The position numbers were made by a program, and so were the translations under genes. Shown one piece after another: positions 1 through 8,876 of a stretch of DNA of 64,000 nucleotides. Position 1 is the stretch's first letter; each line of letters opens with the position of its first letter. The notes under the pieces are model-generated. The model did not search any database. It had not been told where the DNA came from and was given only the letters and a program-made list of their open reading frames with translations. Source of the stretch: a virus; IMG/VR virus record IMGVR_UViG_3300031240_000002, positions 23,738 to 87,737 of that record; one strand, given 5' to 3'.

Positions 1-2856
1 GGTACCGGTGAATACGTTCGACGCGGGGGAGAAAAAAGCCATTCCTGTGTCGGTCGTGTTCCTCCCGCTGTCGACGTTCACGAACGACAGGGTGCCAGGC
101 CAGGTCGAGCTGCCGCCGATCTGTGTGTTGTAGGTCCCTGCCGTGATGCCACCGGCGGTTCCCGTGAACGGACCCGCGTAGAAGGTCTGCACGCTGCCGG
201 CAGAGACGGTCGAGAGCTTGCTGTTATTGGCAACGACCCCGCCGGACATGCCGACGACGTTCATCGACTGGACGGCGGCTGGAGTCTTCGGGAAGGAGAT
301 CCTACCGTTGCTGAACGCATACATAGAGACTTCGTTGTTCGCCACCGGGTCAGAACTGAGGCCAGTCGGATTGGCGGCGATGTACCAGGCGCTCCCGGCG
401 TGTCCCGTGCTGGGTGTGTTATCGACGTAAAACCCGGTGGCGGCCGTGTTCAGGTAGCTGGTCCCGTCGAAGGCGAGCGCGTCATCACGAAGGAGATAAT
501 CCGACAATGCGACGCTCGTCGGACTCGCAAAGGTTCCTCTAGCCTTGATGCTGACGCGCCTCGCTGGCGTGCTCGACGTCGAGTAGGACGCGACGGCCAG
601 CCCGCGGTCAGAGGCGCCAGCCTCGTCGACGAGGTGGACCTGATAGAGCGGGAGGCCGGAGGAGACCCGCGACCCGAAGCGAACGTTGGTCGGGTCATAG
701 CCCAGCGCATTCACCGCCTCCGCCAGGACACCACTACCGTTGAGGAACGGCACCGTGTTGGCGATCCCCGTTACCGACGATCCCGGGATCGCGAGTACGC
801 CGAGAGCTCCCCCGGAGACGTGTAACGTGCCGTCGAACGACAGCCCCAGGTCGGTGCGCGCCGCCCCGCTGTTGTCCACTGCCGTCAGCGGTGCCACAGC
901 GTTCAGCGTTGGCCTCTGAGTCAATGGCACGCCCGCAGCGTCGACCGTTTGATAGAAGACCGTGGTCGTCGCTGTGGCGGAATGCACAGTCCCGTCATCA
1001 TCGATCGCCGTCAGGAACTGTCCGCCAACGGCCGCGAACGTTTTCACCCCGTGCGTGATCGCCCCGGCGTTGTTCTTGAAGGCGATGTTCTTCGAGGCGG
1101 CATCCGCATAGAGGGCACCGAACCCGAGCGCGGGCAACGCGGGAGCGACGCTGTCGGCGAACAGGACGGAGCCCGCCGCCGTCGTCTGATCCGGAATGTT
1201 GGTCAGGATGAAGGTCGCCGCGCCGGGTCCAGTCGCCGTCCCGTCCCCGACCAGCGAGGTGATACCGCCGCTGGTGAACGTCCCGGTCGAGGCGCCCGTA
1301 ACTCGACCTTGCGCATCTAAGGTGATGCTGGTGATTCCGAAACCGCCGATCGTCCCCGCTCCGGGACCGACAGCCGGAAGACCGACGTTGGTGCGGGCGG
1401 GGCTGGCGCTGTCACTGGCTACGACCGTCCCGTCGAAGTTGAGGATCGTGCGCTGGGTCAGCGCCGAGCCGGCCTCTTCGACGGTCTGATAAAAGATCGT
1501 CGGCGCTCCGGTCAGCGAGGAGTATGGGACCGCGCTCCACGCCAGCGCACCGCCGGTGCGCCCGAGGAACTGCCCGTCCGCGCCCGCGACGATGTCCTGA
1601 GCGTTCGCCGTGCTGCCAGTCGGATTACCGACGACAGAGAGCGCCACGCTCTGCCGGAAGAGAGCAGTGGTGATCCCGTTCGCGGCGATCGAGACGTCGG
1701 TCCGGGTCGCCCCGGAATTGTCGACGGGCGTCAGCGGTCCCACGAAGTTGAGGATCGTGCGCTGGGTGAGCGGGGTGCCGGCGGCGTCGATCGTGGCATA
1801 GGCCGATGCCGCGGAGGTTCCGAACGGTTGGTAGGCGCCCCCGTTCTCGGAGAACTCGGCGTGCCCTGTGCTCTCGTTGTAGCGGAATCGCGCAGTGCCG
1901 GAAGCGCTGATCGGCGAGGTGCTCGCCGCGCCGAGGGCCAGCACCGGGTGCGTCGCCGGCGGCGTCCCGATCCCCACCCCTAGGTCTGCCTGTAGCCCAC
2001 CCGTCGACTTGAAGATCCCGAGGATCGTCGCCCCGTTCAGGAGCTGGAGATCGTCCGCCACGTTCATGGCGTCGAGCGTGGCGCCACCAGTTCGGTCGAG
2101 GCGAAGCGCTGGCGCGGCGCCCTTCGCGTGGAGGCTCTGCAGGGGGGCGGCGATCCCGATTCCGACGCGGCCGGTGGCGCGGTCGACCACCACCGGGCCG
2201 CCCGCCGCCGTATTGATCCGGAGCGCGCTTGCGCCGGTGAAGTTGCTCTGGCTGCCGTCGACGATGATCCCGCCGCCGAGCGAGTCGTGGAGGACCATCG
2301 TCTGGTCACTGCTGTCCGCCCCGTGGCTGTAGGCTCCCGCCAGGGTCGTGAAGCCTCCCGCGCCGCCGGTGACGGTCTCCCGCAGGAGTTCAAGCCAGCG
2401 GTTCAGTTCGGTGGCCCAGCCTTGCAGGATCGTCGGGACGCTGGTGTCCTCCAGCGTCTCGAACCCGCCGAGCTTTCGCAGGGTGCGGACGGTGGAGCCG
2501 GGGCCGGGGATGGTCAGGCCGCTCAAGCGGCAGAGGATCGCGGTGATGCGGATCTGGCCCGGGGTCCCAGGGTTGAGCGTCGCCTGGACGTCGTAGGTCC
2601 CGTCGAGCCGGAAGTCCCCCGAGTCGCTGTCGACGTTGAAGGCCGTCGAGTTGGCGGTCGCCAGCAGGATCGGCTCGGGCCCGGCGCCGCCCGCCGCGCT
2701 ACCCTCAGGACGCCCGATCAGCTCCCACTTGACCGAGGTGATCCCGACGTAGTTCGAGAGCGACAGCCCGACGAGATCGCCCGCGACCAGGTCGTCTCGG
2801 TATCCGCTTACCGACCCGCTTCCATTGCGGGTCGACAGAATCGTCGGCTGGGGCAC
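1..2856 (-). CDS. Tail fibre protein (partial, C-terminus beyond window)
   Basis: The reading frame is open from 2856 to the left edge (952 codons) and continues outside the window. It starts at GTG 2856; TATCAT lies 6 bases upstream, so initiation looks leaderless. The N-terminus (VPQPTILSTRNGSG) is followed by a Gly/Ser/Thr-rich beta-structured body. A module of the form TVDAAGxPLTQR, then LNFxGxL and RTDVGL, recurs near codons starting at about 1800, 1495 and 957, and ATG/QFLGR-type segments lie between copies. This is typical of trimeric fibre shafts. The place after the baseplate genes fits a receptor-binding fibre. No adhesin tip or chaperone domain is visible within the window. Confidence 0.8.
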   Translation of the reverse strand, partial: MPQPTILSTRNGSGSVSGYRDDLVAGDLVGLSLSNYVGITSVKWELIGRPEGSAAGGAGPEPILLATANSTAFNVDSDSGDFRLDGTYDVQATLNPGTPGQIRITAILCRLSGLTIPGPGSTVRTLRKLGGFETLEDTSVPTILQGWATELNRWLELLRETVTGGAGGFTTLAGAYSHGADSSDQTMVLHDSLGGGIIVDGSQSNFTGASALRINTAAGGPVVVDRATGRVGIGIAAPLQSLHAKGAAPALRLDRTGGATLDAMNVADDLQLLNGATILGIFKSTGGLQADLGVGIGTPPATHPVLALGAASTSPISASGTARFRYNESTGHAEFSENGGAYQPFGTSAASAYATIDAAGTPLTQRTILNFVGPLTPVDNSGATRTDVSIAANGITTALFRQSVALSVVGNPTGSTANAQDIVAGADGQFLGRTGGALAWSAVPYSSLTGAPTIFYQTVEEAGSALTQRTILNFDGTVVASDSASPARTNVGLPAVGPGAGTIGGFGITSITLDAQGRVTGASTGTFTSGGITSLVGDGTATGPGAATFILTNIPDQTTAAGSVLFADSVAPALPALGFGALYADAASKNIAFKNNAGAITHGVKTFAAVGGQFLTAIDDDGTVHSATATTTVFYQTVDAAGVPLTQRPTLNAVAPLTAVDNSGAARTDLGLSFDGTLHVSGGALGVLAIPGSSVTGIANTVPFLNGSGVLAEAVNALGYDPTNVRFGSRVSSGLPLYQVHLVDEAGASDRGLAVASYSTSSTPARRVSIKARGTFASPTSVALSDYLLRDDALAFDGTSYLNTAATGFYVDNTPSTGHAGSAWYIAANPTGLSSDPVANNEVSMYAFSNGRISFPKTPAAVQSMNVVGMSGGVVANNSKLSTVSAGSVQTFYAGPFTGTAGGITAGTYNTQIGGSSTWPGTLSFVNVDSGRNTTDTGMAFFSPASNVFTGT

Positions 2857-2862
2857 GCGCCC

Positions 2863-2868
2863 ATGATA
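2863..2868 (-). promoter_or_regulatory. TATCAT -10-like element, leaderless start of the tail fibre
   Basis: On the minus strand TATCAT is followed by six bases and then the GTG start of the fibre gene. It is a diverged member of the TANNNT set found throughout the window; no Shine-Dalgarno is present. Confidence 0.4.
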
Positions 2869-2902
2869 GAGGGGCGGACCGTGGGTGGACTAGAGGGCGG
2901 GC

Positions 2903-4360
2903 CTACCGGAGGCGCTTCACGCCGTGGTCGAAGCCGAGGAACGCCAGGACAAGAGTTCCCGCCCCCGCAGCCGCAGCCCAGAATGTCGGCAGCAGCGCAT
3001 TGAACGGCAGCACGCCTCGCCCGGGTACCTGGCCTGCGGTGGCAGTCAGGAGAGGAGGGAATCCCGTAGCACTGAACCCAGGAGAAGCCGCGGTCCCATC
3101 GCCCTGGTCTGGATAGGCATCACTCGTTCCGGTGCCGGTGCCAGCGAGAAACGAGCACGCCGCTCGGCTTGAGATCGCCGGCACCACGGGGGGCGAATTC
3201 ACTTCGAGCTTAGCGGTCGCTGCACCACCGTAGACGTGCTGAACATTGTTCAGGTTGGCGAGGAAGCTCACGCCATCGTGGTACGTGTACGAATCGTCCA
3301 TGAAGCAGGCCGCCCGCCGTGTGGTGTTCGCGATGACGCTGCCGAGTCCGATGTAGACGCAGGCGGCAGTTGGGGCGCTGCCGCGCGGCGTGGTGATCGC
3401 CGCGGTCGGTCTCCCCGTCGACAGGGTCGGCGGCGTCGTGCTCTCGACGATGACCACGGGCGCGTGGAGCGTCGTGCCCATCTGCGGCGCGTGGCGGCCG
3501 CCGACCGCGTAGAGGTAGTAGGGCTTGTTCCATGTCGCGCTCGCGGGCGAGCCGAACGGATTGGCCGCGCCGTCCTGGAAGATCTCCAGCGAGACCCCGA
3601 GTGTCTCGATCAGTTCGCCGTCGATGATCACCCGGCAGTCGTCCAGGGCGCCGAACGAGATCGTCGATGCCGTGGTCGTCGGGTCGGCGGTCAGGTCCCA
3701 CTGCGGTTTGAACCCGGAGACGATCCCGCTGAAGTTCGACCAGGGAAACGGCGCGCGCCGGAACATCCGCGGCACCGCGGAGAATCCCGTCGCATCGCTG
3801 GCGCCGGTCGGGACAAAGACCTCGAACAGCGCGAATGCCCCAGATGGAACCGCAGGCGGGACAGGCGAGGAGCCAGGCGTCCCTGCGACGACGGCGAGCG
3901 TCGCCTGTGGGTTTGTCGTCTTGAAGACGTTCTGCGGCGTCGTCGTGCGCGCGACCGGGTCCACCAGGATCGTCCGGCTCTGGCTGTCCGCGTCGACCGC
4001 CGCCGGCGTCGCCACCACCAGGTCGATCCGCGGATTCCCCGACGGAGCGCCGAAGGTCAGCACCGTCTGCGCCCAGCGCGCGATCTCGTAGGCGCTGTCG
4101 TCCGCGGTGAGGCTGCTGTCGCCGGGGTTCCAGCAGAGCGCCTGCGCGGCCGCCAGGGTCATGTTGAAGGTGGCCACGACGCCCACCAGCGAGCACGGTC
4201 CGCTCAGACCCGTGATCGGTATGCCACCCACGTCTGAGCTGGCGTCGGCCAGGAGGTTCTGCAGATCGCGGCTCGCGAGCGACTGCAACCGATTGACGTC
4301 CGACGTGATGAATTCTTCGCGCGCGTTGAATTTCTCTCGGGACGTTCCGATGCCGCTCAT
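2903..4360 (-). CDS. Putative baseplate/tail fibre-associated structural protein
   Basis: This 485-residue protein lies between the wedge genes and the fibre. I recognise no named family. The N-terminal 50 residues (EEFITSDVNRLQSLASRDLQNLL) look like the small helical attachment segment of baseplate-bound proteins. The middle is beta-rich, and residues about 460-477 (FWAAAAGAGTLVLAFLGF) are hydrophobic near the C-terminus, which is unusual for a virion protein. It starts at ATG 4360, five bases after a CGTGTAGCATC element. A virion or adsorption role is inferred from position only. Confidence 0.65.
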   Translation of the reverse strand: MSGIGTSREKFNAREEFITSDVNRLQSLASRDLQNLLADASSDVGGIPITGLSGPCSLVGVVATFNMTLAAAQALCWNPGDSSLTADDSAYEIARWAQTVLTFGAPSGNPRIDLVVATPAAVDADSQSRTILVDPVARTTTPQNVFKTTNPQATLAVVAGTPGSSPVPPAVPSGAFALFEVFVPTGASDATGFSAVPRMFRRAPFPWSNFSGIVSGFKPQWDLTADPTTTASTISFGALDDCRVIIDGELIETLGVSLEIFQDGAANPFGSPASATWNKPYYLYAVGGRHAPQMGTTLHAPVVIVESTTPPTLSTGRPTAAITTPRGSAPTAACVYIGLGSVIANTTRRAACFMDDSYTYHDGVSFLANLNNVQHVYGGAATAKLEVNSPPVVPAISSRAACSFLAGTGTGTSDAYPDQGDGTAASPGFSATGFPPLLTATAGQVPGRGVLPFNALLPTFWAAAAGAGTLVLAFLGFDHGVKRLR

Positions 4361-4365
4361 GCGGC

Positions 4366-4376
4366 GATGCTACACG
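4366..4376 (-). promoter_or_regulatory. Variant leaderless promoter element CGTGTAGCATC
   Basis: Two mismatches to the window-wide CGCGTAGTATC motif. It is on the coding strand and ends 5 bases before the ATG at 4360. Confidence 0.5.
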
Positions 4377-4393
4377 GGGACCAGAGCGAGCGT

Positions 4394-4909
4394 CTATCCG
4401 CCGTCTGCCGGGATGCAGATTTCGAACACCGCGACGTAGGTCTTTCCGATTGGGCATGTACCGCCATCGCCGGCCAGAACGGTGCCCCCTGGACAACTCG
4501 CCAGCGGCACGCTGGCCGGACATGGCTGGGCATTGGGATCGCAATAGCGGACGCCTGGTACCGAGACACAGGCGTCGGTGCCAGCGTCGAGACGACCGTC
4601 CGCGCCCGCTGCCTGGCCTCCGCCGTCCTGGCCGCCCGTAGCGCCCCCTGTGGCTTCCAGCCCGCCTGCCTGCCCGCCGGGGGCACCAGCGAGCCCGCCA
4701 GCGCCACCGAGACTCGCCTGCAGCTGGGCGGCATCAGGAGTGACCGACCCACACCCAGACACCGCGACGCCCACGCCGAGCGCCAGCCCGAACATGATCG
4801 CCACGACGATCCACAGGCTGACCTGAGGATTCGCATGGGCCGCCCGCGACAACGGGACGGGCAGGCGCCGGCAGAGGAAGCAGTCCGGGTCCGAGCAGGT
4901 CATCATCAT
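4394..4909 (-). CDS. Gly-rich lipoprotein-like membrane protein
   Basis: 171 residues. A hydrophobic segment at about 31-50 (SLWIVVAIMFGLALGVGVAV) runs into SGC with Cys53, a lipobox-like site, but it sits behind an unusually long Cys-containing N-terminus (CSDPDCFLC). A GGAGG-type Gly/Ala repeat follows, then a Cys-rich tail. Gly-rich lipoproteins of this kind are common in Myxococcota. The start is one of three consecutive ATGs; the first (4909) lies 6 bases after the CGCGTAGTATC motif. The function is unknown; it may be a virion or a surface protein made on infection. Confidence 0.6.
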   Translation of the reverse strand: MMMTCSDPDCFLCRRLPVPLSRAAHANPQVSLWIVVAIMFGLALGVGVAVSGCGSVTPDAAQLQASLGGAGGLAGAPGGQAGGLEATGGATGGQDGGGQAAGADGRLDAGTDACVSVPGVRYCDPNAQPCPASVPLASCPGGTVLAGDGGTCPIGKTYVAVFEICIPADGG

Positions 4910-4915
4910 GGTCGA

Positions 4916-4926
4916 GATACTACGCG
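4916..4926 (-). promoter_or_regulatory. Leaderless promoter motif CGCGTAGTATC, copy 1
   Basis: Exact 11-mer on the coding strand, immediately after the stop of the upstream gene and 6 bases before ATG 4909. TAGTAT would be the -10 hexamer; no -35 or Shine-Dalgarno is evident. Confidence 0.65.
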
Positions 4927-4928
4927 AC

Positions 4929-6680
4929 TCAGGTCGCCAAGACGGACCGCACCCAAAACCAGGCGACCAGGTTGCCGACCGCGAAACCGTCCGACTGCAC
5001 CCACCCGTGGATCCCGGTGACGCGCTGGGTGGGGATCGTGGCCCGCTGGGTATCCTGGCGGCGATAAACGGGCGTCGTCAGGTGGGTCCCGTCCTCGAGG
5101 TCGTAGACCAGGAAGTGGGAGACGTGGGGGGATAGGGTCAGGGACGAGCAGTCGTGACCGGCGAACGCCTCGGAGACCCACCAGATCTGGCCGGAGGCGG
5201 GCGCGAGGTCGAAGACCTTGGTCGGGGAAGCTCCGCTCGACTGGCCCTCCCCGAGCTCCAACGTGAGGCCGTAGAGGGCGATGTCGAACTGGACCCCGCC
5301 CGCCTTCTTGTTGGAGACGTCCTGGTAGAGCGCGAGCAGCGCGGACGTGACCCCGGGCGGGAGGCTCGGCGCGCCCTCCGGGAACCCGAGCACCGGGTCG
5401 TCACCGAAGCCACCGTCGTCGAAGAAGAACTCGTAGCCCTGCGGGTCCCTGACCAGGTCCTGAAGTTGGACCTCGAAGTAGGCCGTGGCCATCCGGCGGT
5501 CGACCCCGAAGAGGCCGCTCTCCGGATCGTCGAAGAAGCCGAGGAGCTGGTCGTCCCCGAACATCGCCCCGAAGCTCCCAAGGCCATAGCTGGCCTTGAG
5601 CGCGGGGGTGGCGCCGTCGTCGAACGGCTCGAGGACCAGCACGGGCGGCAGGCCGAGCTGCTGGGCCATCTGCTGGGCGCTCTGCGCCACGGCGATGGGG
5701 GAGACCGCGTCCGGCATGTTCCGGATCCGCTGGCGGTAGGATCCCTCCGTCTCCCCCGCCTGGCGGAGCTGGCCGCGCTCGGAGCCCCAGACCGATAGAT
5801 AGTCGGCCGCCGCCCCCTGGATTGGGTCGGACGGGCCAATCGTCGTGAAGACCGTGGCGAAAAGCCCCACATGCGCGAAGGCGAGCGGCGTGGTCCCGAG
5901 GACGTACGGGGCGGTGGTGGTGAGCTGCCAGAGCTGGCCTCCGTGGGTCGTCCCCTGCGCGACCGGGACGAGCATCCCGGCCAGGACAGCCGAGGACACC
6001 AGGAAGTCCTCCGGGCGCGCCCAGGCGCCGCTGGCGGCGACCCAGAGGCCGTTCTGCGCCTGGGCGGTCTGACCGGTCAGGAGCACCCGGTCGTTGGCGC
6101 CCAGCGCCACCCCGTCGATCGTGGGCAGGCCCGTGAGCGCCTGGTTGGTGGTCGCCAGGACGCGCGCTGCGGCGAAGATGAGGGCCGCAGGCGCGAACAG
6201 GACGCCACCCGCCCCGTCGTTCACCACCAGCGATGCCGGGTCGACCATGAATCCGGGGTCGTCCTCGCTGTTGACCAGCTCCGTCTTGCGCAGCGTGGCG
6301 ACCGGGACCGACAGACTGGTGACGCCGGACCCCACCGCCACCGCGACCGTGGCGATCGCCTGGACGCCGCGCGCGTCGATGAAGCCGTACCCGAGCGGTA
6401 GGATCCCGCTGGTACCGCCAGCGGCGCGGGAGACGGTGACGGTCGAGCTCCCCACCTGGCCCCCCGAGGCCGTCGAGATCATCCCCTGGGCGCCGTTGTG
6501 GTCGACCCCCACGCCGAGGCGCGCGAAGACCTGGATCATCGCCCCCAGGACGGTGGCGCTGTCCATGTCGTCGAGGATCGGCTGCAGCCACCCGAACTCG
6601 TCGGTGGTCCGCCGCAGCATCGCGAGGAGGCTGTCGAAGGTCTCCACGGGGTCAGCCCCTTGGTCGGTGCGGGCGGGCAC
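4929..6680 (-). CDS. Baseplate wedge-like protein
   Basis: Up to 583 residues, next to the baseplate J gene. Residues around 330-350 (GETEGSYRQRIRNMP) match the 'E.D..yR.RI' signature in the C-terminal part of baseplate J/gp47-type proteins. The C-terminal half has acidic loops (FFDDGGFGDDP). It could be a second wedge protein or a wedge-fibre adaptor (T4 gp6/gp7-like role); this is inferred. ATG 6680 overlaps the upstream gene by 29 bases. GTG 6647, preceded by AAGGGG, is a credible alternative start. Confidence 0.65.
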   Translation of the reverse strand: MPARTDQGADPVETFDSLLAMLRRTTDEFGWLQPILDDMDSATVLGAMIQVFARLGVGVDHNGAQGMISTASGGQVGSSTVTVSRAAGGTSGILPLGYGFIDARGVQAIATVAVAVGSGVTSLSVPVATLRKTELVNSEDDPGFMVDPASLVVNDGAGGVLFAPAALIFAAARVLATTNQALTGLPTIDGVALGANDRVLLTGQTAQAQNGLWVAASGAWARPEDFLVSSAVLAGMLVPVAQGTTHGGQLWQLTTTAPYVLGTTPLAFAHVGLFATVFTTIGPSDPIQGAAADYLSVWGSERGQLRQAGETEGSYRQRIRNMPDAVSPIAVAQSAQQMAQQLGLPPVLVLEPFDDGATPALKASYGLGSFGAMFGDDQLLGFFDDPESGLFGVDRRMATAYFEVQLQDLVRDPQGYEFFFDDGGFGDDPVLGFPEGAPSLPPGVTSALLALYQDVSNKKAGGVQFDIALYGLTLELGEGQSSGASPTKVFDLAPASGQIWWVSEAFAGHDCSSLTLSPHVSHFLVYDLEDGTHLTTPVYRRQDTQRATIPTQRVTGIHGWVQSDGFAVGNLVAWFWVRSVLAT

Positions 6681-6864
6681 CGCGGAATGCGGCCGGACGA
6701 CCGCGCAACCAGAAGACCGGCCGGGCTCCGGTGCGATCGTTCAGCATGATCCCGTAGGCAGTCGGCCTGCCTTCCCGGCTCTCAAGCCAGCCGAGCGCCT
6801 CCAAGATCTCGTCCGGGCATTCCACGGAAGAATCGGAGTAGTCGACCGGGCGAGGATCGCTCAC
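6652..6864 (-). CDS. Small hypothetical protein between baseplate genes
   Basis: 70 residues, beginning at GTG 6864, which overlaps the stop of the baseplate J gene as GTGA. The sequence (MSDPRPVDYSDSSVECPDEI, then GWLESREGRPTAYGIM) resembles no family I know. The C-terminus is Arg/Pro-rich. Tight coupling suggests co-translation with the baseplate genes. Confidence 0.55.
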   Translation of the reverse strand: MSDPRPVDYSDSSVECPDEILEALGWLESREGRPTAYGIMLNDRTGARPVFWLRGRPAAFRGARPHRPRG

Positions 6865-7970
6865 GAGATGAAGCTCACGTCCTGCGGGCGCACGCGCAGG
6901 ATCTGGCTGTTCGAGGTCGTCTCGACGTCGCCCACCGGCGCCACGACCGAGTTCGCGGTGACGATCACCCCCGGCACGGCGCGCGCGGCCGCAGCGCAGT
7001 CGCTCACCAGCAGGGGCTGGCCCGGCCGGTAGAACTGCGAGATCGCCACCATCGTCGCGCGCACGGCCGAGGAAGCCGCCACGGTGTCGATCCCCGCCTG
7101 GAACTCCAGGTCGTAGACCACCTGCTCGTACTGGATCTGGCCGCCCGAGACGAAGACCGGGATCCCGGCGGCGCGGTAGGTCAGCAGGTTGTCGATCACC
7201 CCCTGGATCATCGCCCGCGAGCTGTTGCCGTTCTGGTCGCTGATGACGAGCTCGACGGCGCCGGCGGGCAGGGCATTGCCTGGGTTCACGATCTCGAAGG
7301 CCGTGGCCACCGTCGCGCCGACGCCGGCCGAGATGGCGCCGTACTGGATGGCCGCCAAGATCCCCCGGCGGGCGGTGATATAGAAGGTCAGCGCGCGCGC
7401 GCGGAAGTAGTCGTCGCTCTCGACCTCGTTCCCCCCCGCCGCGCCGGTCGGATTGGTGACGGTGATGCTGTCGTCGAACGGCGGGGTGACCCAGCTGTCC
7501 AGCGCGCCCGCCGCGACGTTCTGCGCCGATCCCGTAACCGCCGCGACGCCCTCGCCTGGCTGGGTCAGGTCGGTGGCGCCGAACACCACGTCGGTCTGCA
7601 GGGTGAAGATCGACCCGTCGGAGGTGGTGAGCTGGCTCCCCGCCGAGATCGTCCCGCCGCCGGCGCCGTCGGTCGGACGCGCGAGCTCCAGGTCGACGGT
7701 CGCTAGCGTCGCCGGCAGGCGCGTGATCCCGAAGCGGTCGGCGACCACCTTGTCGAGCGCCGCGCCACGCGCGGTGGAGACGAACAGGCCACGAACGCAC
7801 TTCGCCCAGGCGGCGGTGATCATCTCGCCCATGAGCGAGGCCCCGCCGAACAGCAGGTTGATGTTGGACCCCGGGACGTCGATGATCGCCGGGTTGATCC
7901 GGATCAGCTGCTGCTGCTTCGCGTAGCGGCGGGCCTGCGAAAAGAGGTCCTGCCTGGACGGGAGATCCAC
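6861..7970 (-). CDS. Baseplate J-like protein (gp47 family)
   Basis: 369 residues. Visible family features: the 'R.gi.R.pat.A.v.l' segment (FGITRLPATLATVDLEL), then a Gly-rich 'G.i.aGsqltt.dG..F.l' strand, and 'NEVESDDYFRARALTFYITARRG' with the R.R region typical of baseplate J, where oligomers form the baseplate wedge ring. It starts at GTG 7970, just after the upstream stop, and overlaps the next gene as GTGA. Family length is usually 300-400 residues, so it is full length. Confidence 0.85.
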   Translation of the reverse strand: MDLPSRQDLFSQARRYAKQQQLIRINPAIIDVPGSNINLLFGGASLMGEMITAAWAKCVRGLFVSTARGAALDKVVADRFGITRLPATLATVDLELARPTDGAGGGTISAGSQLTTSDGSIFTLQTDVVFGATDLTQPGEGVAAVTGSAQNVAAGALDSWVTPPFDDSITVTNPTGAAGGNEVESDDYFRARALTFYITARRGILAAIQYGAISAGVGATVATAFEIVNPGNALPAGAVELVISDQNGNSSRAMIQGVIDNLLTYRAAGIPVFVSGGQIQYEQVVYDLEFQAGIDTVAASSAVRATMVAISQFYRPGQPLLVSDCAAAARAVPGVIVTANSVVAPVGDVETTSNSQILRVRPQDVSFIS

Positions 7971-7974
7971 GGGT

Positions 7975-8835
7975 TCAGCCCCCCGCCGGCGAGACCTGGC
8001 CGAGCGCGCTCACGCTGCCGCCAGAGTCGACGAAGGTTCCCCGCCGCGTCTTCACGGTGGGGGCGAAGGTGGTGAGGCCGTTGCTGGCCTGGGAGACGAA
8101 GAGCGCGGCCGCCGCCACGTCGGGCTCCTGCTTGATCTGGCTCAGCATGTCGGTCTTCGTGCTGGCGAGCATGGCGGGCGAGCCGAGCGACTTGAGGTCG
8201 ACCGCGGAGCCGTACCCGGGGAGCGTCTTGAAGGCGTTCTTCTTGGTGAACATGCGCCGGTAGACACGGACCTTCGTTCCCCCGTCCGGCGTGTCGAGCG
8301 CGATGTCCCCGCCCGCGAACGCCATCATGCCGGTGGCGACCGGCTGCAGAATGTCGACGAGGTCCTGGGGCCGCTGGTAGGTGAGCTTCGTCTGTTGGAG
8401 CCGCTGGACACCACCGAAGTCGGCGCTGGCCGGCGTTCCAAGCCCACCACCCGCCAGCGACTGTAGCCCCTGCTGCACGGTGACCAGGTAGAGCACCCCG
8501 AAGACCAGCGCCACGTCGGTGTGGACGTCGAAACCCCGCTCGCTGCTGGCCCCGCCGTTCCCGACGCCATACTCGCCGGGGAGGTGCATGAGCGCGTCGA
8601 CCGCAAGCGTCGCCGGGGCCGCGGCGTTGCCACTCGGCACCGAAAACAGATAGTTGCTCGGGTTGAGCGCGTCCCCGGCCCCGCCAGGGCTGACGTGCAG
8701 GGGCTCCTCGTTGAAGACGACGCGTGCGACGTGGGAGGCGACGGCCAGCGCCCGGACGACGGTGATCGGGCCGCCCGCCCCCATGCGCCCGATGCCGAAT
8801 GAGCTCCGGCCGAAGCCGCGCGGTTGGGTCGCCAC
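7975..8835 (-). CDS. Baseplate wedge protein, possibly GPW/gp25-like
   Basis: 286 residues between the spike and the baseplate J gene, where gp25-like proteins usually sit. The C-terminal third has 'PGYGSAVDLKSLGSPAMLASTKTDML..IKQEPDV', which recalls the gp25 pattern (a conserved 'yGs.l' followed by helices with an acidic residue). The N-terminal half is larger than in gp25 and unassigned. GTG 8835 lies six bases after TAGGAT, so initiation may be leaderless. Confidence 0.55.
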   Translation of the reverse strand: MATQPRGFGRSSFGIGRMGAGGPITVVRALAVASHVARVVFNEEPLHVSPGGAGDALNPSNYLFSVPSGNAAAPATLAVDALMHLPGEYGVGNGGASSERGFDVHTDVALVFGVLYLVTVQQGLQSLAGGGLGTPASADFGGVQRLQQTKLTYQRPQDLVDILQPVATGMMAFAGGDIALDTPDGGTKVRVYRRMFTKKNAFKTLPGYGSAVDLKSLGSPAMLASTKTDMLSQIKQEPDVAAAALFVSQASNGLTTFAPTVKTRRGTFVDSGGSVSALGQVSPAGG

Positions 8836-8841
8836 GGGACC

Positions 8842-8847
8842 ATCCTA
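8842..8847 (-). promoter_or_regulatory. TAGGAT -10-like element before a GTG start
   Basis: On the minus strand CCCGTAGGAT is followed by six bases and GTG 8835. It keeps the CGTAG core of the window-wide motif. Confidence 0.4.
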
Positions 8848-8876
8848 CGGGCGGGCCGCCCGCTGCGGCAAGAAGG

